Assembly (NCBI GenBank): GCA_021732025.1
Contig: JAKFVU010000084.1
Location: 26,139 to 90,138, forward strand
Direction of reading: 5' to 3'
Length of the DNA: 64,000 nt
Origin: Candidatus Obscuribacterales bacterium
Lineage (GTDB): Bacteria > Cyanobacteriota > Vampirovibrionia > Obscuribacterales > Obscuribacteraceae
The translations under genes were made by a program, and so were the position numbers. Each line of letters opens with the position of its first letter. Within the stretch, counting starts at the first letter, position 1. Under the pieces are notes generated by a model that was not told the origin of the DNA, ran no database searches, and saw nothing but the letters and a program-made list of their open reading frames with translations. Below, piece after piece: positions 43,942 to 52,742 of this stretch.

Positions 43942-44937
43942 ATGGTGATTATGAAAGCGAGCAAAGTCAAGGGTATTTTAGTAACTGAAAACGGCGGCTC
44001 CGACGTTCTCAAGTATCAAGACCTTGAGATTAAAACACCGGGCCCAGACCAGGCTTTCGTCAAATTAGCTGCCTGCGGCATCAATTTTATAGACATCTAC
44101 CAACGAATTGGTCGCTATTCAGTGCCTTTGCCCTACACCCCAGGCTTAGAAGGTGCCGGGGTGGTAGAAGCCATCGGCGCCAATGTTGACTGTGTCAAAG
44201 TTGGCGATAGAGTAGCTTACAGCAGCACTCTTGGCTCATATGCCGAAGCCATACTAGTAAACGCTAGTGAGCTGATTCCACTGCCAGCCGAATTATCATT
44301 TGAAGAAGGTGCGGCATTTCCGCTACAAGGAATGACAGCGCATTATTTGATTAACGACTTCCGCAAAATCAAAGGCAGCGATACTGTTCTCGTACATGCT
44401 GCCGCTGGCGGTATGGGCCAACTCTTGGTGCAATGGCTCAAACATCTTAAGGCCACTGTCATAGGAACGGTCTCAACCAGTGCTAAAGCAGACATAGCTA
44501 GAGCCTGCGGCGCCGATCATGTGATTGACTATAACAACAGCGACTTTGTCGAAGAAGTTCACAAGCTAACTAACGGCAAGGGTTGTGAAATGGTTATCGA
44601 TGGCGTTGGTAAATCTACATTTGCGGGTTCGCTTGAAGCTGTTGCCAGCCACGGACACGTTGTTCTTTTTGGCTCCGCTAGTGGGCCAGCCGAACCAATT
44701 GCTCCTAATTCTTTACAAAAGCGCTCTGTCACCATATCTGGTGGCAGCCTCTTTAATCACATTAACGATCGAGATGAACTACTAACCAGAGCCAATGACG
44801 TACTGCACGCCATCAAAGCTGGTTGGCTCAAGCTCAATATTGAAGAAATAATCGACTTATCGCAAGCGAGCAAGGCCCACGAGCTTCTTGAAAGCAGAAA
44901 GTCTACTGGCAAAATCGTTCTTTCAACAACTAAATAA
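43942..44937 (+). CDS. NADPH:quinone reductase (zeta-crystallin type)
   Basis: A 331-residue zinc-free medium-chain reductase. Landmarks are the ACGINFIDIYQRIGRY block (about 36-50), PYTPGLEGAGVVEAIG, and the NADPH loop VHAAAGGMGQLLVQW (about 151-165), followed by GADHVIDY. No structural zinc cysteines are present, as expected for the QOR subgroup. ATG at 43951 is an alternative start. proC follows 13 bp after the stop and is likely co-transcribed. Confidence 0.92.
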   Translation: MVIMKASKVKGILVTENGGSDVLKYQDLEIKTPGPDQAFVKLAACGINFIDIYQRIGRYSVPLPYTPGLEGAGVVEAIGANVDCVKVGDRVAYSSTLGSYAEAILVNASELIPLPAELSFEEGAAFPLQGMTAHYLINDFRKIKGSDTVLVHAAAGGMGQLLVQWLKHLKATVIGTVSTSAKADIARACGADHVIDYNNSDFVEEVHKLTNGKGCEMVIDGVGKSTFAGSLEAVASHGHVVLFGSASGPAEPIAPNSLQKRSVTISGGSLFNHINDRDELLTRANDVLHAIKAGWLKLNIEEIIDLSQASKAHELLESRKSTGKIVLSTTK

Positions 44938-44950
44938 TCAGGTAATTCAA

Positions 44951-45784
44951 ATGCTAGCGAAAAAAACATTGGCAGTGGTCGGGGTGGGAAAACTAGGCGA
45001 AGCCCTAATATCAGGTCTACTTAAGAATAGTTCTCTGGCGGCTTCAGATATTACCGGCAGTGTTGGAAAGACCACATCAATTGAAAGAGTGGAAAAGAAA
45101 CTTGGTATCAAAGTTTCGCAAGACAACAAAGAAACTGTAGCTGGCAAAGACATTATTTTGCTAGCGGTAAAGCCTCAAAATATGGACCGCGTGCTGAAAG
45201 AGCTGAAAGAGACAATTACCCCAAAGCAGCTAGTGATTTCAGTAGCAGCATCGGTCACTTCATCGTTTGTGCAAGAACGGCTGAAAGAAGGTGTGCCTGT
45301 TGTACGGGCCATGCCTAACACCCCATCAGTAATCAATGCCGGTATGGCTGGTTTGTGCGCCGGTGTGCATGCTAACGCCGATCAGATCGCCATGGCCGAG
45401 GCAATTTTTAAATGCGTAGGCGAAACTGTTTTTGTCGACGAATCACTAATGGACGCAGTTACAGCCCTCTCTGCCAGCGGGCCGGCATACTTATATGTAG
45501 TGGTCGAATCTTTAGCCGAAGCTGGAGTGAAGCTTGGCATTCCGCGCGAAACTGCTACTCTTTTAGCCGCTCAAACTATGTTTGGTGCAGCCAAAATGGT
45601 GCTCGATTCAAAAGCTCACCCGGCCATGCTCAAAGATACAGTAACCACTCCAGCCGGTTGCACCATCGACGGCCTAATGGAACTTGAGGAAGGCAAACTG
45701 AGAGTTACTCTAATCAAAGCTGTTGTAAAAGCAGCAGAACGAGCAAGAGAACTGGTCAATAGCCAAACTCAAACTTACAAATAG
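44951..45784 (+). CDS. proC: Pyrroline-5-carboxylate reductase
   Basis: Last step of proline synthesis: reduces pyrroline-5-carboxylate with NAD(P)H. The 277-residue length is typical. The dinucleotide loop VVGVGKLGEALISGLL is at the N-terminus, RAMPNTPSVINAG in the middle, and the C-terminal signature reads TTPAGCTIDGLMELE. The ATG at 44951 is chosen because the Rossmann strand follows at once; the frame is open upstream inside the quinone reductase gene. Confidence 0.95.
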   Translation: MLAKKTLAVVGVGKLGEALISGLLKNSSLAASDITGSVGKTTSIERVEKKLGIKVSQDNKETVAGKDIILLAVKPQNMDRVLKELKETITPKQLVISVAASVTSSFVQERLKEGVPVVRAMPNTPSVINAGMAGLCAGVHANADQIAMAEAIFKCVGETVFVDESLMDAVTALSASGPAYLYVVVESLAEAGVKLGIPRETATLLAAQTMFGAAKMVLDSKAHPAMLKDTVTTPAGCTIDGLMELEEGKLRVTLIKAVVKAAERARELVNSQTQTYK

Positions 45785-45804
45785 CGCCATGACTCTGGTG
45801 TAAC

Positions 45805-46644
45805 TTAAGAGACGATTAGCTCACAATTGGGCAAATCTTTCTTCAGCGACTCTAGAGCTAGCTCGTTTAGATTAGTGCCGGTGATAGACAGCTTCTTGAG
45901 CTTACTCAACGAAATCAAAGCAGGCACACACTGCTCATCAATGGCAGTTCGATCTAGCCAAAGCTTTTCTAACTTGGCCAAAGACTTAAGATTTACAACA
46001 CCGTTGCTACCAACAGCGGTGCCCGACAAATCAAGCTCTCTTATAGAAGCTAGGCCTCCTAGTTTGCTCAAATCGTCGTCACTAATCTTGGCATCACTAG
46101 CATCTACAGAATAGATTGCATCTGATGGGAAGGCACTCAAGAACGAGAGATCAACACGTATATCTTTGGCCAATTCAAGTTGAATTTTCTTGCCTTTCGG
46201 CAGCTCTAATGAGCCCTTAGCCTGACAATAGTCTTCCCAATATTCCGAATCATCCTCTGACTCAACAAATAGTTCTCCCAGGTAATAATCACGGGGTAAT
46301 TCCACTCTAGATGTCTTAACTGCTTTACTACTATTCGGTTGGTTATTGGTGTTTCCAGTGTTTCCAGTATTACTTGCAGGCATGAAGGAAGGCGGGTCGG
46401 GCCTTCCGCCAGCCGTGGCCACCAACCCAGCAGTGACAGCAGCAGCTAAGAGCAATTCGATGCCAAGGCGCGAGAAGTCAATATCGAGGCGGGTGGCACC
46501 GGCACTCATGGCAGGCGGTTGGTTGATAGGAGCAAAACCTGTTGGTTTTTCCACCGCGCCAAATTCTTTCCATGGTGGATAAATACCAATCATGACCATG
46601 GCCATAACGCCGAGCCAGAGGTTCTTTCGTTGCTTATCGTTCAT
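45805..46644 (-). CDS. Membrane-anchored leucine-rich-repeat protein
   Basis: A short basic start (MNDKQRKNLW) leads into a hydrophobic segment (about 11-25), and a second one lies near 60-75. A Ser/Asn/Pro linker precedes a C-terminal LRR domain (about 185-275) with at least three repeats: IRELDLSGTAVGSNGVV, LEKLWLDRTAIDEQCV and LKKLSITGTNLNELAL. LRRs of this short kind bind proteins. Function unknown. It is divergent from the small TPR gene downstream in coordinate order. Confidence 0.8.
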   Translation of the reverse strand: MNDKQRKNLWLGVMAMVMIGIYPPWKEFGAVEKPTGFAPINQPPAMSAGATRLDIDFSRLGIELLLAAAVTAGLVATAGGRPDPPSFMPASNTGNTGNTNNQPNSSKAVKTSRVELPRDYYLGELFVESEDDSEYWEDYCQAKGSLELPKGKKIQLELAKDIRVDLSFLSAFPSDAIYSVDASDAKISDDDLSKLGGLASIRELDLSGTAVGSNGVVNLKSLAKLEKLWLDRTAIDEQCVPALISLSKLKKLSITGTNLNELALESLKKDLPNCELIVS

Positions 46645-46754
46645 CTCTTGAGATCGCCTTTTTCGGTTCGTATACTTCTCAGTAGGTCTGTTGGTAAGTT
46701 TATCTTAGCGTGATTGGTCTACACTATTGTCCGACGTCTAGCGAGGGCAATATT

Positions 46755-47111
46755 GTGTGGGATCGTTACAACCTAATGGCTCAAAATGCCATGAACCAAG
46801 GCAAACCTCAAGAAGCTGAAGATCTATTTCGTAGCGCTGTGGCTGAAGCAGAGAAATTTGATGCTAAGGATCCCAAACTAGCTAGCTCGCTCAATAATTT
46901 AGCTAACTGCCTACGTAACCAAGGAAAATATCCAGAAGCAGAGCAGCACTATAAGCGCGCTCTTGATATTCGCCAAAAAGTTCTCGGACCACTGCACACC
47001 GACCTAATCGGCATTTATGAAAATTACGCCAAAATGTTAAGAGCAGCCGGCCGAGAAGCTGAAGCAACAAAAATGGACAATCATGCTCGCGCAATTTTCA
47101 TGAAAAGCTAG
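46755..47111 (+). CDS. Small tetratricopeptide-repeat protein
   Basis: A 118-residue cytoplasmic protein with two TPR units of the kinesin-light-chain type: NQGKPQEAEDLFRSAVAEAE and NQGKYPEAEQHYKRALDI. The GTG at 46755 is preferred as start because GAGGG lies eight bases upstream; the frame is open back to 46710. It ends 43 bp before hmgA and probably serves as a protein-binding adaptor; a direct link to tyrosine breakdown is not shown. Confidence 0.75.
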   Translation: MWDRYNLMAQNAMNQGKPQEAEDLFRSAVAEAEKFDAKDPKLASSLNNLANCLRNQGKYPEAEQHYKRALDIRQKVLGPLHTDLIGIYENYAKMLRAAGREAEATKMDNHARAIFMKS

Positions 47112-47154
47112 AACGGAAATTTAGAGTCTAGGCTAACTGAGGATCAATCAACCA

Positions 47155-48489
47155 ATGGCGCTCCCGGAACGTTCACCAGAATGTGACAACTATCTAGCTG
47201 GTTTCGGCAATCACTTTCTCTCGGAAGCAGAGAAAGGAGCCGTTCCCCATGGCCAAAACTCTCCACAAAAAGCACCGCTGGGCCTCTATGCTGAACAGCT
47301 CAGTGGCACTTCATTTGTCATGGCCAGACACGAAAATCTAAGAAGTTGGCTCTATCGCATTCGGCCCTCAGTCCTTCATTCTCCCTTTGTGCGCATCGCC
47401 AATCAATCGATTCGCAGCAAACCCTTCAATGAAGTCGAAGCTACTCCTAACCAACTGCGCTGGGACGCTTTTGCCCTACCAGAGATGTATGAAAAAGTTG
47501 ACTTCATCGATGGTATCAAGACAATCGCCGGCAACGGAGATTCGGCCAGCTTAAGAGGCTCTGCAGTGCATCTCTACTGTGCCAATAGCGATATGAGCGA
47601 TCGCTTTTTCTACAATAGCGATGGTGATTTTCTAGTCGTACCAGAAAAAGGCAAACTAAAATTTGCCACCGAATTCGGTATCATTGCCTTGGCTCCTGGT
47701 GAAATCGCTGTCTTGCCCCGTGGCATAAAATTTCAAGTGACTTTGCCAGATAAGTCAGCCCGTGGCTACATTTTAGAAAACTATGGACCATCCTTTAAAC
47801 TACCTGGCTTGGGCCCAATTGGCTCAAACGGCTTAGCCAACAGTCGCGACTTTTTAGCTCCGAAAGCTGCCTACGAAGAGAAATTAAGCGGCGAACAAAG
47901 TTTCAAGCTGACGAACAAATTTAACGGCAACCTCTGGCAAGCAGAAATATCACATTCGCCACTAGATGTGGTGGGTTGGCACGGTACTTATTATCCATAC
48001 AAGTATGACCTGTCGCTCTTCAACGTCATCAACACTGTCAGCTTTGATCACCCAGACCCGTCAATATTTACAGTGCTAACTTCTCCTTCAGAATTACCTG
48101 GCACCGCCAACGTTGATTTCGTAATCTTTCCACCGCGCTGGATGGTGGCCGAGCACACTTTCAGGCCACCTTATTACCATCGCAACATCATGAGCGAATA
48201 TATGGGTCTGATTTTCGGCGTTTACGATGCCAAAGAAGAAGGCTTTGTCCCGGGCGGTGGTTCGCTTCACAACACTTTCTCGGCCCACGGGCCCGATCAA
48301 GCAACGTTCAATAAAGCTTCACAAGATGATTTAAAACCAAATTATCAGGGTAATACCTTGGCATTCATGTTCGAGAGTTCTCTTGTCTACGCTCCAACAA
48401 AGCTGGCCATGGATACCTCGCACTTGCAGAAGAACTATCAAAACTGTTGGCAAGGCTTAAATTCAAATTTTTCTCTAGATAAGAGCTAA
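47155..48489 (+). CDS. hmgA: Homogentisate 1,2-dioxygenase
   Basis: Opens the ring of homogentisate to maleylacetoacetate in tyrosine and phenylalanine breakdown; Fe(II)-dependent. The 444-residue length is typical. Metal ligands can be read: H342 in PPYYHRN, E348 in MSEYMG and H378 in SAHGPD, each offset by seven from the human enzyme (335, 341, 371). The block HSPLDVVGWHGTYYPYKY carries the conserved active-site His. No fumarylacetoacetase or maleylacetoacetate isomerase gene is adjacent, so the rest of the pathway must be elsewhere if present. Confidence 0.97.
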   Translation: MALPERSPECDNYLAGFGNHFLSEAEKGAVPHGQNSPQKAPLGLYAEQLSGTSFVMARHENLRSWLYRIRPSVLHSPFVRIANQSIRSKPFNEVEATPNQLRWDAFALPEMYEKVDFIDGIKTIAGNGDSASLRGSAVHLYCANSDMSDRFFYNSDGDFLVVPEKGKLKFATEFGIIALAPGEIAVLPRGIKFQVTLPDKSARGYILENYGPSFKLPGLGPIGSNGLANSRDFLAPKAAYEEKLSGEQSFKLTNKFNGNLWQAEISHSPLDVVGWHGTYYPYKYDLSLFNVINTVSFDHPDPSIFTVLTSPSELPGTANVDFVIFPPRWMVAEHTFRPPYYHRNIMSEYMGLIFGVYDAKEEGFVPGGGSLHNTFSAHGPDQATFNKASQDDLKPNYQGNTLAFMFESSLVYAPTKLAMDTSHLQKNYQNCWQGLNSNFSLDKS

Positions 48490-48544
48490 ATCTGCAATTT
48501 GTGGCATAAAGAATTAAGGCGTTCAGGACTTTACTGAGGAAACC

Positions 48545-50137
48545 ATGAATAAATTACCGCCAAAGAGGCCTAATGAAGAACCAAGCAACTTTGGTTCTAG
48601 GCGTCTTCGTCTACCTACCGAGCCTTCCTGCCCACCTTTGAGCAAGGTGAAAACTTTACTCGAAGAAGCTCAAAGCAAGCGCGGCACGCTAGTTGAGATG
48701 CCATGGCCCGACTCACCCAATAAGACTTTTATTTTGACTTGCCAATGGGATGAGACTCTCAAAGATCCAGTCTGGACTCTATATGAAGAGATTGACGGAA
48801 ATTCTAAGGTGGTTTGGACACAACCATTTGCACCACAAGACCTCGAATTTCTTTACGACATTCTTTCTATGTCGGCTGGCTCATCGGCCAAGCTAGAGAT
48901 TCCAGATGAACTCAAGCCGAAGAATCAAGCAGAAGATAGCTTTGCCGACGTCGACTTAGGCGGGATGCCCACGGGCGGCGCACCACTTACGCCTGCTCTC
49001 GGTGGCGGCATGCCAGCATTGGGCGGAGCCATGCCTAATCTAGGCGGAGCTATGGCACCTCTTGCTCCACTGGCACCGGCACAACCTCCAGCTCAACCTG
49101 CGCCAGGCAATCAACCGGGCTATCCGCAAAACCCACTTTACGCCCAACCACCTGATTCAAGCTCTTATACAAACGTTCCGGTAGTCCAACCGGGCGGCAC
49201 CTATCAAGGCATGCCGCAGTTCAACCCGAATACTCCCTATCCAAATTACATGCCGAATCAGCAGATGCCTAATCAGCCGATGCCGCAACAGATGCAACAG
49301 CAGCAACAAATGCAGATGATGCCTCAAGGCTATCCGCAGAATAATCCGTATCAACAGCAACAACAACCGCCCATGAACTACGGGCAGTCTATGCCACAAC
49401 AGATGCCCCAGCAGATGCCGCAGCAAATGCAGCAGTATCCGCAATCGACTCCTAGTTACACTCAAGAGATGATGGAGCCAAAAATTCCACTCGACTATCA
49501 TTTGATTGATAAGCGAGCCAATATTTTGCTTGGCACCATGTTGAAAGAAGCCGGTCTCATTAGCGACCCTACCTTAGAAGCAGCACTCAAGCTACAAGAG
49601 CTTGTGCGTGAAGAAAAAATGAGTGTCGATAAGGCACCAGAAGTTCTCAAACGATTGCACGCCATGGGTTCGTCCATTGACCAGTACCTGACCAAAGGTG
49701 ATTTTGATAAATCAGCTGGCTCGAGCTTCGCTTCCACTCCTAAACCAGCAACCGCACCAGCAAAACCAGCTCCCCAAGCTGGTCAGAACCAAGGCCAAGG
49801 GCAGCCGGCTGGCCAAGGTCGTGACCTGAAAGGAGCATTTGACATTCTGCAAAAGGCTCAACTTTTGACCGAGAGCGACCTAACAACCGCTATGAATGTA
49901 CGCAAAAAGCATGGCGGTGACATCGTTCAGATTCTGGAGGCCGCTGGCAAAGTAAACAGTAAGACTGTTGATGCTGCCGTAACAAGTCTTCCCCTAATAA
50001 GAGAAGGCTTAATGAAAATCGAGCAAGTGATTATGGCACTCAACTATTGCGAGCGTATGCGCGTAAGTTTTGATGATGCCCTAGAAGAAATGGGTTGGCA
50101 GAATCCTCGCAAACTGCGCACTGATCTACCGCTGTAA
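48545..50137 (+). CDS. MshEN-like repeat protein with Gln/Met/Pro-rich linker, copy B
   Basis: A 530-residue paralogue of the 39352-41274 protein. The N-terminal domain has PVWTLYEEIDGNSKVVW and DLEFLYDIL. The linker (about 140-310) is Pro/Gln/Met-rich with a glutamine run near 250-260. A 24-residue MshEN-type motif starts at L328 (LLGTMLKEAGLISDPTLEAA, then LKLQ). The C-terminal part repeats the fold and ends with ALNYCERMRVSFDDA. The response-regulator/GGDEF gene begins only 30 bp downstream, so an operon is likely, and this protein is a reasonable candidate to bind the nucleotide that gene makes. Confidence 0.8.
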   Translation: MNKLPPKRPNEEPSNFGSRRLRLPTEPSCPPLSKVKTLLEEAQSKRGTLVEMPWPDSPNKTFILTCQWDETLKDPVWTLYEEIDGNSKVVWTQPFAPQDLEFLYDILSMSAGSSAKLEIPDELKPKNQAEDSFADVDLGGMPTGGAPLTPALGGGMPALGGAMPNLGGAMAPLAPLAPAQPPAQPAPGNQPGYPQNPLYAQPPDSSSYTNVPVVQPGGTYQGMPQFNPNTPYPNYMPNQQMPNQPMPQQMQQQQQMQMMPQGYPQNNPYQQQQQPPMNYGQSMPQQMPQQMPQQMQQYPQSTPSYTQEMMEPKIPLDYHLIDKRANILLGTMLKEAGLISDPTLEAALKLQELVREEKMSVDKAPEVLKRLHAMGSSIDQYLTKGDFDKSAGSSFASTPKPATAPAKPAPQAGQNQGQGQPAGQGRDLKGAFDILQKAQLLTESDLTTAMNVRKKHGGDIVQILEAAGKVNSKTVDAAVTSLPLIREGLMKIEQVIMALNYCERMRVSFDDALEEMGWQNPRKLRTDLPL

Positions 50138-50167
50138 ATTACCGCCCCAAAAAGGGTTCGTAGATTC

Positions 50168-52264
50168 ATGGGCAAAAATATACTTCTTTATGACGAAGAC
50201 AAACAGTTTTCTAGACTCATGTCTTCGGTATTGGAAGGCCGCGGCCATAACGTTCTCAAGGCCGACCCAGAAGACTCGAGCGGTGAATTAAAGCGCGATG
50301 ATCTTGACTTGATTATTTTAGCGGGCCCGTTAAAAGAAACTGACCAAATTACCTGGCTATCTAAACTTCGAGCACAAGGCAATTCAGCCAAAGTAATTCT
50401 TGTTGCTCAAGATCAAGCACATTTTGATACTTTAAAACCAAAAGTGACTGCCGATCTATCGGTATCACTGATGGTGCATAAGCCTCTCATCCCATATATC
50501 TTCGGCGCCCAGGTCGACAATCAATTCGATGGCGACCGCTCTGAAGCTGCTAAGCAGAAGATGAAAGACTTTGAAACCATGTTCTTAGCACTCGTCACAA
50601 AATATGCTCGGGTGCTGCCTAATCGCATTGCTGATCTATCAACTGCAATTGAAAAGGCAAAAGCTAATCCTACTAATGCAGAGCTAATTGCCGAAGTGCA
50701 AGGCATCGCTCACAAAATCAAAGGAACTGGTGGTTCACTTGGTTTTAGGCAAGTATCAGAACACATGGACTTCATCGAAGAAGCAGCCATGGCTCTACCA
50801 AATCAATCAAAAGAAGAGCAACTAATTGCTTGGGCCACTCTTGATAGAAAATTGGTAGAAGCACAATTGGCTGGCGAAGCCGAATGCAAAGAAATCAATC
50901 AAGCAGTTAGTTCATCTGATGCGAAGCAACAGGTGCCGAGCAATCCAGCCATGACTCGTATTCTTGTGGTTGACTCAGATAGCGACTTCTTAGACATTGT
51001 GCATGAGCTTGGTAAGCAACGCTTAGTAGATATTATTCGCGCCACCAGCAGTAAAGATGCTATTGAAAAAGCCGTTGTCTATGCTCTAGATGCAGCCTTA
51101 ATCAGTGTTACAGAAGAGCACCCTGATGAGTCATTTAGATTAGCGCGGGATCTTAGAGAATTACCTGGCTTTGAAAACCTTCCCCTCGCCTTTATATCTG
51201 GTCAACCTTTAGTAAAAAACCGTGTGGAAGCAGCCCACGCTGGCGCATCGCTCTACCTCGACAAACCGCTTGAATCTGACGTTCTAGAAAAAGCAGTTCA
51301 GCATCTTATCAATATTCGCCAAGGCGGTCGACCACGCATTCTTATCTGCGATGATGATGAGTTCTTCTGCAATACCATGGCGCTAGTGCTTCGCAATGAA
51401 GGCATGATTGTGCGCATCATCAACGATCCATCACAAATTCTAGAAACCATGCAAGAGTATCCACCTGAGCTGCTTTTGCTCGACGTGATGATGCCTGCAA
51501 TCACCGGATTTGAAGTCTGTCGTATGCTTCGACAAATACCTCGTTGGCAAGACTTACCGATTATTTTCCTAACTGGTCAAGTTGGCGTAGAAGCTCGACT
51601 TGAGGCTTTCCGCTCAGGTGGCGACGATTATCTACCCAAGCCCGTGGTCAACGAAGAACTGCTAACTAGAGTTAAAGTTCGCCTCGACCGGGCCCGCATG
51701 CTCAAAGATCGCTCTGATAAAGATATGACTACGGGTCTGCTTCTTCGGCGTGCATTCTCCGAACAACTGTCAGCGATTCTGGCTGAAGCTCAACGACTCA
51801 AAACTACTTTTACTATCTGCCTGCTCGACGTCGATCATTTCAAAAAGGTCAACGACAGCTATGGGCACTTAGCGGGAGACAAGGTTCTAGCTGGTCTCGG
51901 CCAGCTTCTATCAAGACGTTTTCGCGTAGAAGATTTGCGTGGACGTTGGGGTGGAGAAGAATTTATTCTTGCTTTCAAAAGAGAAACCTTGAGCACCATG
52001 CATTTGGCGGTTCATCGTGTTTTAGATGAGTTCACAAAAATGACATTCACTGGTGACAAAGGTGAAGAGTTCGGTGTGAGCTTCTCAGGAGGCATCGCTG
52101 AATATCCCAAAGACGGCGAGTCAGTCTTTGAGCTTGTACAGGTCTCTGATAGACGCCTTTACTTAGCCAAGAAACGAGGCCGCAATCAAATTGTTTTAGA
52201 TGATGTGGAAGCGCCAGACGAACCCGAAGAAGATCGAGAAGAAGAAAAAGAAGAAGCACACTAA
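50168..52264 (+). CDS. Multi-domain response regulator with GGDEF (diguanylate cyclase)
   Basis: Domain order in 698 residues: a degenerate receiver (about 1-110, phospho-Asp replaced by Ala), an Hpt domain with H182 in AHKIKGTGG, a second degenerate receiver (about 260-375), a canonical receiver with D439 in LLDVMMP, and a C-terminal GGDEF domain. The GGDEF signature is GGEEF (595-599) and the inhibitory I-site RVED lies five residues upstream (586-589), so the enzyme should make cyclic di-GMP and be product-controlled. A Glu-rich tail closes the protein. No sensor kinase is adjacent. Confidence 0.93.
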   Translation: MGKNILLYDEDKQFSRLMSSVLEGRGHNVLKADPEDSSGELKRDDLDLIILAGPLKETDQITWLSKLRAQGNSAKVILVAQDQAHFDTLKPKVTADLSVSLMVHKPLIPYIFGAQVDNQFDGDRSEAAKQKMKDFETMFLALVTKYARVLPNRIADLSTAIEKAKANPTNAELIAEVQGIAHKIKGTGGSLGFRQVSEHMDFIEEAAMALPNQSKEEQLIAWATLDRKLVEAQLAGEAECKEINQAVSSSDAKQQVPSNPAMTRILVVDSDSDFLDIVHELGKQRLVDIIRATSSKDAIEKAVVYALDAALISVTEEHPDESFRLARDLRELPGFENLPLAFISGQPLVKNRVEAAHAGASLYLDKPLESDVLEKAVQHLINIRQGGRPRILICDDDEFFCNTMALVLRNEGMIVRIINDPSQILETMQEYPPELLLLDVMMPAITGFEVCRMLRQIPRWQDLPIIFLTGQVGVEARLEAFRSGGDDYLPKPVVNEELLTRVKVRLDRARMLKDRSDKDMTTGLLLRRAFSEQLSAILAEAQRLKTTFTICLLDVDHFKKVNDSYGHLAGDKVLAGLGQLLSRRFRVEDLRGRWGGEEFILAFKRETLSTMHLAVHRVLDEFTKMTFTGDKGEEFGVSFSGGIAEYPKDGESVFELVQVSDRRLYLAKKRGRNQIVLDDVEAPDEPEEDREEEKEEAH

Positions 52265-52274
52265 ATTTGAGTAG

Positions 52275-52694
52275 CTAGAGCAGGTCAACAAGCTGCTTAA
52301 GATGCTCACAGAGATAATTGCGGCAAGTTTTAGGGCGGATGTCATAGACACTGCATTGATTGTCAGACAAGAAGTTGCAAGCAAATTCTGGGTCACTCAT
52401 TTGCAGGCGCAAAGCCGGATAATGCTTAGGATTTTGCCATGAGGTTTTGTCGGGGAAGAGCTTGGAGCCTTCTTTGTACTCAATAAATACATCGGCAAAT
52501 TTATACTTCGTCTTTTCTCTCGCATTCAACCGTTTGAGAAAGTCTTGGGCATCATCAATAGGACCAATAATAAAATCGCGCTCTGCCATTTTGCAGCAGC
52601 CTGCCGCATTGTCACGCTTACCAAAGCAATTAGAGGTGCAAGTATAGTGAATTACTTCATCTCGAATTGCTTTGGCGCTCAAGGGCTCGCTCAT
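52275..52694 (-). CDS. YkgJ-type cysteine-cluster protein
   Basis: A 139-residue cytoplasmic protein with the Zn/Fe-chelating cluster of the YkgJ family. Cysteines are C19, C23, C33 and C34 near the N-terminus and a C-terminal group in CSVYDIRPKTCRNYLC, the usual CxVYxxRPxxCRxYxC pattern. Members are thought to bind metal; the function is not established. It converges on the response-regulator gene with 10 bp between stops. Confidence 0.9.
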   Translation of the reverse strand: MSEPLSAKAIRDEVIHYTCTSNCFGKRDNAAGCCKMAERDFIIGPIDDAQDFLKRLNAREKTKYKFADVFIEYKEGSKLFPDKTSWQNPKHYPALRLQMSDPEFACNFLSDNQCSVYDIRPKTCRNYLCEHLKQLVDLL

Positions 52695-52742
52695 GCTCTA
52701 ACCTTCTAACATCGCTAACTTAGAATATAGGTTACTTCTACA

